Source of the DNA: Alphaproteobacteria bacterium | Lineage (GTDB): Bacteria > Pseudomonadota > Alphaproteobacteria > Kiloniellales > DSM-21159 | DNA: 64,000 bases | Assembly (NCBI GenBank): GCA_030433005.1 | Contig: JAUILQ010000023.1 | Span: 1-64,000, forward strand | Direction of reading: 5' to 3' | In this document: piece after piece, positions 38,750-46,893 of the stretch | Position numbering within the stretch: the stretch's first letter is position 1 | Layout: each line of letters starts with the position of its first letter | Position numbers and translations under genes: made by a program | The notes under the pieces: generated by a model | Databases searched by the model: none | The model's input: the letters and a program-made list of their open reading frames with translations, nothing else | Told to the model about the DNA's origin: nothing

Positions 38750-40087
38750 TTACCGCTCAGGCGACGGACCGTCGCGCGATCGACCACGACGGCGCGGTCG
38801 CTCCTCGGTTCGCCTGCGTTCCTTAAAGGCTTCCCGTCGGGCGTTGCGTTCGGCCGCTGCGTCCGCTTCCATCCGCTGGAAGACCTTAGCGTCTTCTGTC
38901 AGGTCGCGTTTGGCCGCATTGTTGGTCTCGCGCTGCTGTGCGCGCTCCCTAACCATCTCGCGGCGCTGAGCAAGTTGCACAGCCGTCAGCTGCTGACGCT
39001 CGCTGTGCTCGCGTTGTCTGGCTTCCTCGGCTTCCAGGCGATTGCGCTCAACCTGGCGCTTCCTCTCCCCACGCAGCCTGTCCCATAGCCCTGCAAGTCC
39101 TTTGCGAATGCGGCGTTCTCTCTCGTTCTCTTCCGCTTGTGCGCGGCGCTGCGCGGCTTCCCGCTGCGCCTTCCTCTGCTCTTCCTGTCTGGCCTTGAGG
39201 GCCGCGCGGCGGATTTCGGCCTCTTGCTTCTCGCGTTCCTCTCGCTCGGCGACCTCGCGTTGGAACGCCTCCATCTTGGCCTGCATGGCGCAGGCAATCT
39301 CGATCTTGGCTTCCGCAACGGAGGGCAACGCCTCCATGTCACCGAGCCGTTCACGCACTTCCTTGGTTTTGACTCCGGCCCGCTTGGCGATGTTGTGAAC
39401 CTCGCCGTGACGGTCCACGGCGACATAGCCGCGCCGATCACCACGGGCCAGCCAGTAACCGCGTTCCTGCAGGGCATGACTAAGGGCCGCTTTGCTGTCC
39501 GAGATTGCCCATGCATCCTGAAACGCGGCCTTGATCTCTCGCGGGTCCTCTTTGGCGCGCTTGGCCTGTTGCCATTCGGCCAGCGTGAAGTTCCTCGGAT
39601 CGCGCGCACCGGTTACGGCAAGGCCGCGCGGCATGGTCCAGCCGTGTTCGAGGTGGAGATCGCGCGCCACGTCCTGAAGCTTGCGCTTTGAATGCGGCAG
39701 CGGGATCGCCTTCATCTCATCGACGTTGATCCGGCTCCATACCGCATGCGCATGACGACGCAGCTCTCCGTCATCGCCGCGCTTTTCGTGATAGACGAGC
39801 GCGCGGGGTTGGCCTGTCAGGCCGAGCTTGACCTCAACCTTGGCCGCGGCGCGCTCGAAATCCTCGTTGCTGACACTCGCGCCCTTGGGCGGATTCAGGC
39901 TCAGCGAGAACAGATATTGCTGGCAGCGAGTGCCCCGGCTGATGGCATAGGTTTCCCGGAACGCGCCATCGAGATCATCGGCGACGAAGCCGCGCAACTC
40001 CGCCACCTCGACCCGTTCGTTCTCGGATTTCATCAAATGCTGGGCCAGATCGCGCCCGCCGCCACGCTGATTGCCGACGAGGATCAT
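38750..40087 (-). CDS. Relaxase / mobilization nuclease (MOBP-like)
   Basis: 445 residues. The N-terminal relaxase domain begins MILVGNQRGGGRDLAQHLMK, with a conserved RGF segment and the metal-binding motif RRHAHAVWSRI (HxH type) near residue 110. The C-terminal half (~245-445) is an Arg/Glu/Gln-rich coiled coil. The catalytic Tyr is not obvious in the usual N-terminal position; YAISRGTRCQQYL is a candidate region. It would nick oriT and lead DNA into the recipient. The start overlaps the mobC stop by ATGA. Confidence 0.88.
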   Translation of the reverse strand: MILVGNQRGGGRDLAQHLMKSENERVEVAELRGFVADDLDGAFRETYAISRGTRCQQYLFSLSLNPPKGASVSNEDFERAAAKVEVKLGLTGQPRALVYHEKRGDDGELRRHAHAVWSRINVDEMKAIPLPHSKRKLQDVARDLHLEHGWTMPRGLAVTGARDPRNFTLAEWQQAKRAKEDPREIKAAFQDAWAISDSKAALSHALQERGYWLARGDRRGYVAVDRHGEVHNIAKRAGVKTKEVRERLGDMEALPSVAEAKIEIACAMQAKMEAFQREVAEREEREKQEAEIRRAALKARQEEQRKAQREAAQRRAQAEENERERRIRKGLAGLWDRLRGERKRQVERNRLEAEEARQREHSERQQLTAVQLAQRREMVRERAQQRETNNAAKRDLTEDAKVFQRMEADAAAERNARREAFKERRRTEERPRRRGRSRDGPSPER

Positions 40088-40500
40088 TCCTCACCTCGCA
40101 GGCCGAGCGCTCCCATCACCAGAGCACGGACCTCCCGGATCTCAGTGCAGGCGGTACGCAGAGCCGCGCGATCTTCCTCGGCCATCGCGACACGCTCGCT
40201 CTCCGCTGCCGCCAGCAGCAGGAACAGGCACGCGACCTGCTCGGACTGGCCGAGCTTTCCGAGCACCTGGCCGAGCATGGCATAATCAATTGACGGTTTA
40301 GCCGCCGCCTTGCGGCGGGGGGCCTGATCGTCCCCGAGGGCGGCATCGCGGACATAGGCTCCGATGGAGCGCTTGCCCGCCTTGCGCTTCAGGATAGCCC
40401 GTTCTTCGTCAGTGATGCGGATCGACAGAGAGGACGGGCGGCGGCGCTTGGGCTTCCGCTTAGAAGCATCGGCAAATTGCACAGACGGGGACGGGCTCAT
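40084..40500 (-). CDS. mobC: MobC-like relaxosome accessory protein
   Basis: 138 residues. The basic N-terminus (RKPKRRRPSSLSIRITDEER, AILKRKAG) has the RHH-like MobC pattern and is followed by a helical part (YAMLGQVLGKLGQSEQVACL). MobC helps the relaxase open the DNA at oriT. It overlaps the relaxase gene by ATGA. Its ATG lies 160 bp from the right end of the element. In the rejoined circle the integrase stop would overlap this ATG. Confidence 0.85.
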   Translation of the reverse strand: MSPSPSVQFADASKRKPKRRRPSSLSIRITDEERAILKRKAGKRSIGAYVRDAALGDDQAPRRKAAAKPSIDYAMLGQVLGKLGQSEQVACLFLLLAAAESERVAMAEEDRAALRTACTEIREVRALVMGALGLRGEE

Positions 40501-40654
40501 AACTCCGGCCCACCTGTGTCAGATTCCCTGTTTCCTAGACACAACTCATTCTTTAAAGGCTTTAATTGATTTTCCCAATCCGCTAATGTATCGAATATTG
40601 AACTTAACTCTAACCCCGTTGGCAACTGGTGGTTCGAACTCCCCTCGGAAGGGT

Positions 40655-40660
40655 CCACCA
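40655..40660. repeat. attR core (CCACCA)
   Basis: The second copy of CCACCA lies at the change from AT-rich island sequence to GC-rich chromosome. The preceding bases (GGTTCGAACTCC...) look like a tRNA T-arm, so the element's own attP half seems to mimic the tRNA end. Bases 40501-40654 hold no gene in the integrated state, only the integrase tail used in the circle and an imperfect repeat TGTGTC/GACACA (40515-40543). Confidence 0.65.
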
Positions 40661-40761
40661 GATCCCCCGGTTCCCGGCGTTTTCACGGACATTGCCCGGC
40701 GCGCACTCGTCGCTAAGCTGCGCGCGCGCCTTGCCCCCTTCCGGCCCGGAGAGCCAGCCCC

Positions 40762-41880
40762 ATGACCAGCGATCCCCGCGACCTGCCGCCCGAGCTCGCC
40801 TGCCTGCACGCCGGCCTGCCCGGGGGCGAGGCCGAGACGCCCTTCGGCATCCCGCCGGTCTTCGCCAGCACCTACCACCTGCAGGGCGACGCGGCCGGCG
40901 CGATCTTCCCCTACGGCCGCAACGCCAACCCGACCTGGATGGCGCTGGAGGAGGCGCTGGGCGCGCTGGAGGGCGGCGAGGCGGTGCTCTTCCCCTCGGG
41001 CATGGCGGCCGCGTCGGCGGCGCTGACGCCGTTCCTGCAGCCGGGCGACCGCGTGCTGCTGCCCAAGGACGGCTACCACGCCGTGCGCTACTACGCGGAG
41101 ACCTTCCTGGCGCGCTACGGCGTGGTCGTCGAGAAGCGCCCGACCCGCGGCCTGGAGGAGACGGATCTCAAGGGCTACCGCATCGTCTGGGTCGAGACGC
41201 CCTCGAACCCCGGGCTCGAGCTCTGCGACGTCGCCGCGGTCGCCGAGAAGGTGCACAAGGCCGGCAACCTGCTGGTCTGCGACAACACCACCATGACGCC
41301 GCTCGGCCAGCGCTGCCTGGAGCTGGGCGCCGACCTGGTCATCGCCTCGGACACCAAGGCGGTCAACGGCCACTCCGACGTCCTGATGGGCCACGTCGCC
41401 GGGCGCGACTCGGCGCTGCTCGAGGCGGTGCGCCAGTGGCGCACCCTTTCGGGCTCGATCCCCGGCGCCATGGAGGCCTGGCTCTGCCACCGCGGCCTGC
41501 AGACCCTGGAGCTGCGCTTCGAGCGGATGTGCGCCTCGGCCCAGGCCGTGGCCGAGCGCTTCGCCGGGCACGCCGCGCTGGAGGCGCTCAGCTATCCCGG
41601 CCTGCCCGGCCATCCGGGCCACGATCTGGCGCGGCGCCAGATGCGCCGCTTCGGCTCGCTGGTCTCGCTGACCTTCCCCGAGCGCGAGACGGCGCTGGCC
41701 TTCGAGGACCGCCTGACCCTGATCTTCAAGGCGACCTCCTTCGGCGGTACCCACAGCTCGATCGACTGGCGCTGGCGCTGGGACGACACTGTGCACCCGG
41801 GCCTGCTGCGCCTCTCGGTCGGCTGCGAGCCGACCGAGGCGCTGCTCGCCGACCTGGAGCAGGCCTTCGCGGCGCTGTAG
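40762..41880 (+). CDS. Cys/Met metabolism PLP-dependent enzyme (cystathionine gamma-synthase/lyase-like)
   Basis: 372 residues. It shows the family features YGRNANPTWMALEEALGALE, the FPSGMAAASAAL loop, VWVETPSNPGLEL, CDNTTMTPL and the PLP-lysine motif SDTKAVNGHSDVLMG. The C-terminal FGGTHSSIDWRWRWDD replaces the usual GG.ESL segment and suggests altered substrate specificity. It forms or breaks a C-S bond in methionine/cysteine metabolism; which one is not decided by sequence. It starts about 100 bp after the island's right end, so it was the original chromosomal neighbour of tRNA-Val. Confidence 0.85.
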   Translation: MTSDPRDLPPELACLHAGLPGGEAETPFGIPPVFASTYHLQGDAAGAIFPYGRNANPTWMALEEALGALEGGEAVLFPSGMAAASAALTPFLQPGDRVLLPKDGYHAVRYYAETFLARYGVVVEKRPTRGLEETDLKGYRIVWVETPSNPGLELCDVAAVAEKVHKAGNLLVCDNTTMTPLGQRCLELGADLVIASDTKAVNGHSDVLMGHVAGRDSALLEAVRQWRTLSGSIPGAMEAWLCHRGLQTLELRFERMCASAQAVAERFAGHAALEALSYPGLPGHPGHDLARRQMRRFGSLVSLTFPERETALAFEDRLTLIFKATSFGGTHSSIDWRWRWDDTVHPGLLRLSVGCEPTEALLADLEQAFAAL

Positions 41881-41901
41881 GGCATCGCCTACTCCGGTTT
41901 G

Positions 41902-41933
41902 GTCATCCCCGCGAAGGCCTTCGCGGGGATGAC
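41902..41933. repeat. 32-bp perfect palindrome (REP-like)
   Basis: The two 16-base arms are exact complements (GTCATCCCCGCGAAGG and its inverse). It lies 21 bp after the PLP-enzyme stop. It may serve as a terminator or belong to a family of dispersed repeats. Confidence 0.75.
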
Positions 41934-42037
41934 GTGGCAGAGGAAACGGCCGGCAGCTCCCGAAACACAAGAAACGGGAAGGCCGGCGCACCCTCGGGCG
42001 CTATGCTGCTGCCGCAGACCACCAACGAGGAGCCGGC

Positions 42038-42541
42038 ATGTCCTACCAGCTCGCCCAGATCAACGTCGGCCGCACGCTCTACCCGCTCGACGACCCGCGC
42101 ATGGCCGGCTTCACGAGCCGGCTCGACCGGATCAATGCCCTGGCCGAGGCCGCGCCCGGCTTCGTCTGGCGCCTGCAGTCGGACAGCGGCAACGCGACCG
42201 ACATCCAGGTCGGCGACGACCCGCAGTTCATCGTCAACCTCTCGGTCTGGCGCGACGCCGAGGCGCTGTTCGACTTCGTCTACCGCACCGCGCACCGCGA
42301 GGTGATGGTCCAGCGCCGCCAGTGGTTCGAGCCGCCGGCCGGCGCCTTCCAGGCGCTCTGGTGGGTCCCGGCGGGGCATCGGCCGAGCCCGCAGGAGGGC
42401 CTCGCGGCGATCGCGCGGCTGCAGGCCGAGGGCCCGACGCCGGCCGCCTTCTCCTTCAAGACCCGCTTCGAGGCGCCCGACAGCGGGGGCGCCGCGGGCA
42501 CGGACCTCGACCCGGCGCCCTGGTGCGTCGGCTGGTCGTAG
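42038..42541 (+). CDS. DUF3291 domain protein
   Basis: 167 residues. YQLAQINVGRTLYPLDDPRM at the start, FVWRLQSDSGNATDIQ and NLSVWRDAEALFDFVYRTAH, followed by RRQWFEPPAGAFQALWWVPA, are typical of DUF3291, a dimeric ferredoxin-like fold related to antibiotic-biosynthesis monooxygenase-type proteins. The function is not established. GAGGAGCCGGC precedes the ATG. It is a single gene. Confidence 0.85.
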   Translation: MSYQLAQINVGRTLYPLDDPRMAGFTSRLDRINALAEAAPGFVWRLQSDSGNATDIQVGDDPQFIVNLSVWRDAEALFDFVYRTAHREVMVQRRQWFEPPAGAFQALWWVPAGHRPSPQEGLAAIARLQAEGPTPAAFSFKTRFEAPDSGGAAGTDLDPAPWCVGWS

Positions 42542-42594
42542 GGATCTCGCCGACCACCCCGTCCGCTCTTCTCCGCCGTACCCTCGCTTCGAGT

Positions 42595-42622
42595 CGTCAC
42601 GCTCGCGAAAGCGAGGGTGACG
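42595..42622. repeat. Inverted repeat between DUF3291 gene and prfB
   Basis: CGTCACGCTCGC-GAAA-GCGAGGGTGACG forms a 12-bp stem with one mismatch and a GAAA loop. It resembles the CCCTCGCG-GAAG-CGCGAGGG hairpin at 14533-14552, so both may be members of one repeat family. Confidence 0.65.
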
Positions 42623-42658
42623 AGGGAAAACAGCGAGGGAGCGGCGGAACGGCGCGCC

Positions 42659-43793
42659 CTACTCCGCGGCGTCGCTGGCGCCGCGGCCCTGGCCCTTCTC
42701 CAGCTTGGCGGCCAGCGAGGCCTCCAGGAAGTCGTCGATGTCGCCGCCCAGGACGGCGTCCGGGTTGCCCTTCTCGACGCCGGTGCGCAGGTCCTTGATC
42801 ATCTGGTAGGGCTGCAGGACGTAGGAGCGGATCTGGTGGCCCCAGCCGATCTCGGTCTTGGTCGCCTCCTCGGCCTCGGCCTCGGCCTCGCGCTTGGCCA
42901 GCTCGTGCTCGTAGAGCCGCGCCTTCAGCATGCCCATCGCGGTCGCCCGGTTCTTGTGCTGCGAGCGGTCGTTCTGGCACTGCACGACGATGCCGGTCGG
43001 GATGTGGGTGATGCGGATCGCCGAGTCGGTCTTGTTGATGTGCTGGCCGCCGGCGCCCGAGGCCCGGTAGGTGTCGACGCGCAGGTCCTTGTCGAGGATC
43101 TCGACCTCGATGTTCTCGTCGACCACGGGATAGACCCAGACGCTGGCGAAGGAGGTCTGGCGCCGCGCCTGGCTGTCGAAGGGGCTGATTCGCACCAGGC
43201 GGTGCACGCCCGACTCGGTCTTCAGCCAGCCGAAGGCGTTGTGGCCCTTGATGGTCAGGGTCGCCGACTTGATGCCGGCCTCCTCGCCCGGGCTCTCCTC
43301 CAGCCACTCGACCTTGTAGCCGTGCTGCTCGGCCCAGCGCGAATACATGCGCACCAGCATCTCGGCCCAGTCCTGGGCCTCGGTGCCGCCGGCGCCGGCG
43401 TTGACCTCGAGGTAGCAGTCGTTGGCGTCGGCCTCGCCGGAGAGCAGCGATTCCAGCTGCTTCTTCTCGGCCTCGGCGCGCAGCCGGCGCAGCTCGCCTT
43501 CGGCCTCCTCGAGCGAGGCCGCATCGTCCTCGGCCTCGGCCAGCTCGATCAGGGTGATCGCGTCGTCGAGGCCGCCCTCGAGCCGGCGGGTCTCGGCGAT
43601 CTGGCTCTCCAGCGTGCTGCGCTCGCGCATCATCGCCTGGGCCCGGTCGGGGTCGTCCCAGAGGCTCGGGTCCTCGGCGAGGGCGTTCAGCTCCTCCAGC
43701 CGCTTGAGGGCGCGATCCCAGTCAAAGATGCCTCCTCAGCAGCGTCATGGCCTGGCGAATGGCCTCGACGTCCGCTCTAGCTTCCGCGCGCAT
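42659..43793 (-). CDS. prfB: Peptide chain release factor 2 (RF2), with programmed +1 frameshift
   Basis: Frame 0 starts at the ATG at 43793 and reads 23 codons (ending LLRRHL) to an in-frame TGA at 43724-43722. A +1 shift at CTT-TGA-C continues as [12 protein letters not shown]... for 354 codons, giving about 377 residues in all. The SPF anticodon-recognition motif (RISPFDSQA) and the GGQ motif ([16 protein letters not shown]) are intact. RF2 releases peptides at UGA and UAA. The frameshift is the well-known autoregulation of prfB, not a mutation. Confidence 0.96.
43721..43736 (-). promoter_or_regulatory. prfB programmed frameshift site
   Basis: On the minus strand AGGAGG-CAT-CTT-TGA-C: a Shine-Dalgarno-like AGGAGG three bases before the CTT slippery codon and an in-frame TGA followed by C, the same spacing as in E. 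coli prfB. Confidence 0.95.
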
Positions 43794-43919
43794 CGCTTTC
43801 CGCGCTCCCTTCCGGTCCTACGATCTGGCCCCGGCTGCCCGGGGCCGGCCTTATAGCCGAGGGCGGCGGCCGCCGTCCAAGGCTGTCTGCAGCGAAGCCA
43901 GGGCCGGCCGCCGCATCGC

Positions 43920-46652
43920 TCAGTAGAGGCCGCCGGCGGTCGCGCCGCCCTGCTGCTGCTGCTGAGGCTGCTGATAGCCCGGCTGCTGGTAGCCGGGTTG
44001 GGAGGCGGTCTGCGGCTCCCCGGACTGCGCGCCCGGCGCCTGCTGGCCCGCCGGCTGCTGGCCCGGCGCCTGCTGGCCCGGCGGCGCGATCTTCTGAAAG
44101 GCCGCGCCCGGCTGCTGCGGCGCGTAGGGATTGACCGAGCCGCCCGGCGCGTAGGGATTCTGCGAGCCATAGCCGCCCTGGGCCCCGTAGCCGCCCTGGC
44201 CCGCGTAGCCGCCGGCGTAGGGGTCCTGGACGCCATAGGCGGCATAGGGCTCCGGATCGAGCGGCTCGTAGGCGGTCTGGCTGGTCGGCTCGGTGCCCGG
44301 GTGGAAGGCTTCCCAGATCACGTCGCTGTCGCCCGGCTGCGCCGGGCGGCCGGTGTCGTGGACGACGCGCACCAGGCTGACGCCGTCGGGCCGGCGGAAG
44401 GGGATGTCCGGCACGCCCTCGAAGACCTCCTCGGCGAACGTCTTCCAGATCGGCAGCGCGGCCTTCGAGCCGGCCTCGCCGCGCCCCAGGGTGCGCGGGT
44501 TGTCGAAGCCGACGTAGACGCCGATCGCCAGGTCCGGCGAGAAGCCGACGAACCAGGCGTCCTGGTAGTCGTTGGTCGTGCCGGTCTTGCCGCCGACCGT
44601 CACGCCGAGGTCGCGGAGGCGCACGCCGGTGCCGCGCTGCACGACGCCCTCGAGCAGGGAGACGATCTGGTAGGCGCTGATCGGATCGACGATCTGCGGC
44701 CGGCCGTCGGGCAGCTTGGGCGGCGGCCCGCCCTCGAAGGGCGCGTCGCAGCCCGCGCAGTCGCGCTTGTCGTGGCGCCAGACCGTGCGGCCGGTCTTGT
44801 CCTGCACGCGGTCGATCAGGCTCGGCTCGATCTTCTTGCCGCCGTTGACCAGCATGGCGTAGGCGGCGGTCATGCGCAGCAGCGTGGTCTCGCCGGCGCC
44901 GAGCGAGAGCGACAGCACCGGCCGGGGATCCTGCTCGAAGATGCCGAAGCGCTGGGCGTAGTCGACGACCTTTTCCATGCCGACGGCCTGGGCGAGGCGC
45001 ACGGTCATCAGGTTGCGCGACTTTTCCAGGCCGATGCGCAGCGGCGTCGGGCCGTAGAACTTGTTGGTGTAGTTGGCCGGCTTCCACTTGCCGAGGCCGG
45101 GTCCCTGGTCGATCACGAAGGGCCCGTCGACGACGACCGAAGACGGCGTGAAGCCGTGATCCATCGCGGTCAGGTAGACGAAGGGCTTGAAGGCCGAGCC
45201 GGGCTGGCGCTTGGCCTGGCTGGCGCGGTTGAACTCGCTGCGCTCGTAGGAAAAGCCGCCGGCCATGGCGCGCACCCGCCCGGTGTGCGGGTCGAGCGCG
45301 ACCAGGGCGCCGTTGACGTTGGGAATCTGGCGCAGGCCGTAGATCCCTTCCGGCGGAGCCTCGCCCTCGGCCTCCGGCTCGACCGGGGAGACCAGCACCA
45401 GGTCGCCGGCCTCCAGGACCTCGGAGGGGCGCGAGGGCTGGTTACCGAAGCGCTGGTCCTCCAGCACCTTGCGCGCCCACTTCAGCTCGGCCATCGGGAT
45501 GCGCCCCTGGCTGCCGTCGGGCAGGCCGACGGTCGCGGCCTCGCGGCCGACCTCGAGCACGAGCGCCAGGTCCCAGCTGCCGGCGCCCTCGGGCTTCTCC
45601 TGCTCGGCCAGCAGCGCCTTCCAGTCGGCGGCCTGCCCCAGTTCCAGGTGCTTCAGGTCCAGGTGCTTCACCGGGCCGCGGTAGCCGTGCCGGCGGTCGT
45701 AGTCGATCAGGCCCTGTCGCAGCGCGCGGTCGGCAGCGGCCTGCATCTCGGGGTCGAGCGAGGTGCGCACCGACAGGCCGCCCTCGTACAGCCCGCTGTC
45801 CCCGAACAGCGCCGAGAGCTCGCGACGCACGTCCTCGGCGAAGAACTGCCCGTCGGCGGTGCGCGTCGCCTCGCGCCGTTCGACCTCGAGCGGCTCGGCG
45901 CGCGCCTGCTCGGCCTCGGCCTGGGAGATGCGGCCGTCCTCGGCCATGCGCCCGATCACCCAGTTGCGCCGCGCGACGGCGGAATCATGGCGGCGCGTCG
46001 GGTGGTAGTTGTTCGGCGCCTTGGGCAGCGCGGCCAGATAGGCGGCCTCGGCCAGGGTCAGCTCGCTCAGCGACTTGTTGAAGTAGTTCAGCGCCGCGGC
46101 GGCGACGCCGTAGGAGCCGAAGCCGAGGTAGATCTCGTTGAGGTAGAGCTCGAGGATGCGGTCCTTGCTGTAGGCTTCCTCGATGCGGAAGGCCAGGATC
46201 GCTTCCTTGATCTTGCGGTCGATCGAGACCTCGTTGGTCAGCAGGAAGTTCTTGGCGACCTGCTGGGTGATCGTCGAGGCGCCGACCGGGCGGCGGTTGC
46301 CGCCGAGGTTGCGCAGGTTGATCACCACGGCGTTGATGATGCCCATCGGGTCGACGCCGGGATGCTCGTAGAAGGTCTTGTCCTCGGCCGAGAGGAAGGC
46401 GCCGATCAGCTTGTCGGGGATCGCCGAGAGCGGCACGTACACGCGGTTCTCGGTCGCGTACTCCGTCATCAGCTGGCCGTCGCCGGCGTGCACGCGGGTC
46501 ACCATCGCCGGGTCGTAGTCGGCCAGCGCCTTGTGCTTCGGCAGGTCGCGTCCGTAGTGGTACAGGCCGTAGACGAGCCCGCCGCCGGCCAGCACGACGC
46601 AGACCAGCCCGATGCCCAGAAGCCAGAAGAATACCTTCGTCAGCCGTCGCAA
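43920..46652 (-). CDS. mrcA: Penicillin-binding protein 1A (bifunctional)
   Basis: 910 residues. An N-terminal membrane anchor (KVFFWLLGIGLVCVVLAGGG) is followed by a glycosyltransferase domain with SAEDKTFYEHPGVD, GASTITQQVAKNFLL and RKIKEAILAFRIE. An OB-like insert comes next, then the transpeptidase domain: SxxK in QPGSAFKPF, SxN in EKSRNLM and KTG in VGGKTGTTNDYQDAWF. It polymerises and crosslinks peptidoglycan. The last ~110 residues are a Gln/Pro/Gly/Tyr-rich low-complexity tail with GGYGAQGGYGS-type repeats, unusual but seen in other alphaproteobacterial PBP1a. Confidence 0.95.
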   Translation of the reverse strand: MRRLTKVFFWLLGIGLVCVVLAGGGLVYGLYHYGRDLPKHKALADYDPAMVTRVHAGDGQLMTEYATENRVYVPLSAIPDKLIGAFLSAEDKTFYEHPGVDPMGIINAVVINLRNLGGNRRPVGASTITQQVAKNFLLTNEVSIDRKIKEAILAFRIEEAYSKDRILELYLNEIYLGFGSYGVAAAALNYFNKSLSELTLAEAAYLAALPKAPNNYHPTRRHDSAVARRNWVIGRMAEDGRISQAEAEQARAEPLEVERREATRTADGQFFAEDVRRELSALFGDSGLYEGGLSVRTSLDPEMQAAADRALRQGLIDYDRRHGYRGPVKHLDLKHLELGQAADWKALLAEQEKPEGAGSWDLALVLEVGREAATVGLPDGSQGRIPMAELKWARKVLEDQRFGNQPSRPSEVLEAGDLVLVSPVEPEAEGEAPPEGIYGLRQIPNVNGALVALDPHTGRVRAMAGGFSYERSEFNRASQAKRQPGSAFKPFVYLTAMDHGFTPSSVVVDGPFVIDQGPGLGKWKPANYTNKFYGPTPLRIGLEKSRNLMTVRLAQAVGMEKVVDYAQRFGIFEQDPRPVLSLSLGAGETTLLRMTAAYAMLVNGGKKIEPSLIDRVQDKTGRTVWRHDKRDCAGCDAPFEGGPPPKLPDGRPQIVDPISAYQIVSLLEGVVQRGTGVRLRDLGVTVGGKTGTTNDYQDAWFVGFSPDLAIGVYVGFDNPRTLGRGEAGSKAALPIWKTFAEEVFEGVPDIPFRRPDGVSLVRVVHDTGRPAQPGDSDVIWEAFHPGTEPTSQTAYEPLDPEPYAAYGVQDPYAGGYAGQGGYGAQGGYGSQNPYAPGGSVNPYAPQQPGAAFQKIAPPGQQAPGQQPAGQQAPGAQSGEPQTASQPGYQQPGYQQPQQQQQGGATAGGLY

Positions 46653-46893
46653 GGCCCAACTCCCACTGCGCGCGGCCCGGTGGCCGGCCGCCCGATCGTC
46701 TCGCTCCGCGGGCGCCCCGCGGGCCGCCGTCGGCCCCCGGGCCGAAGCGCGGCGGCGTCCCTATCCTGGGACCCGAGTCCTAAGGATATGGATACGGTGA
46801 TCGGGAAATGTAGCAATTCGAAGATCGTTCCGCGAACACTCGCGGGGGGCCCTCGGCGGGCGGCGCGCGGCGGGCGCGCGCGGTCGGGGCCGT

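Larger units (their letters stand above)
19958..40660. mobile_element. Integrative mobilizable element in tRNA-Val (~20.7 kb)
   Basis: The segment lies between the tRNA-Val 3' end and a matching CCACCA. It has visibly lower GC and different codon use from both flanks. It encodes a large serine integrase at the left end, a VirD4-like coupling protein, MobC and a relaxase at the right end, ArdA and a defence-like cargo. No VirB/Trb mating-pair genes are seen, so it should depend on a helper system for transfer. The integrase frame continues in phase across the rejoined ends into an ATGA overlap with mobC, which supports both boundaries. Confidence 0.88.

Noticed and set aside
20000..40600. A complete conjugative element (ICE)
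   Set aside because: Relaxase, MobC and coupling protein are present, but no VirB4-like ATPase or other mating-pair genes can be found, so a mobilizable element is the better reading.
40620..40660. A second tRNA gene at the right end of the island
   Set aside because: A T-arm-like and CCA-like sequence is present but no acceptor, D or anticodon stems can be formed. It is better read as the element's attachment half-site.
43722..43724. prfB as a pseudogene because of an in-frame TGA
   Set aside because: The stop is part of the known RF2 +1 frameshift site with the AGGAGG stimulator and correct spacing.
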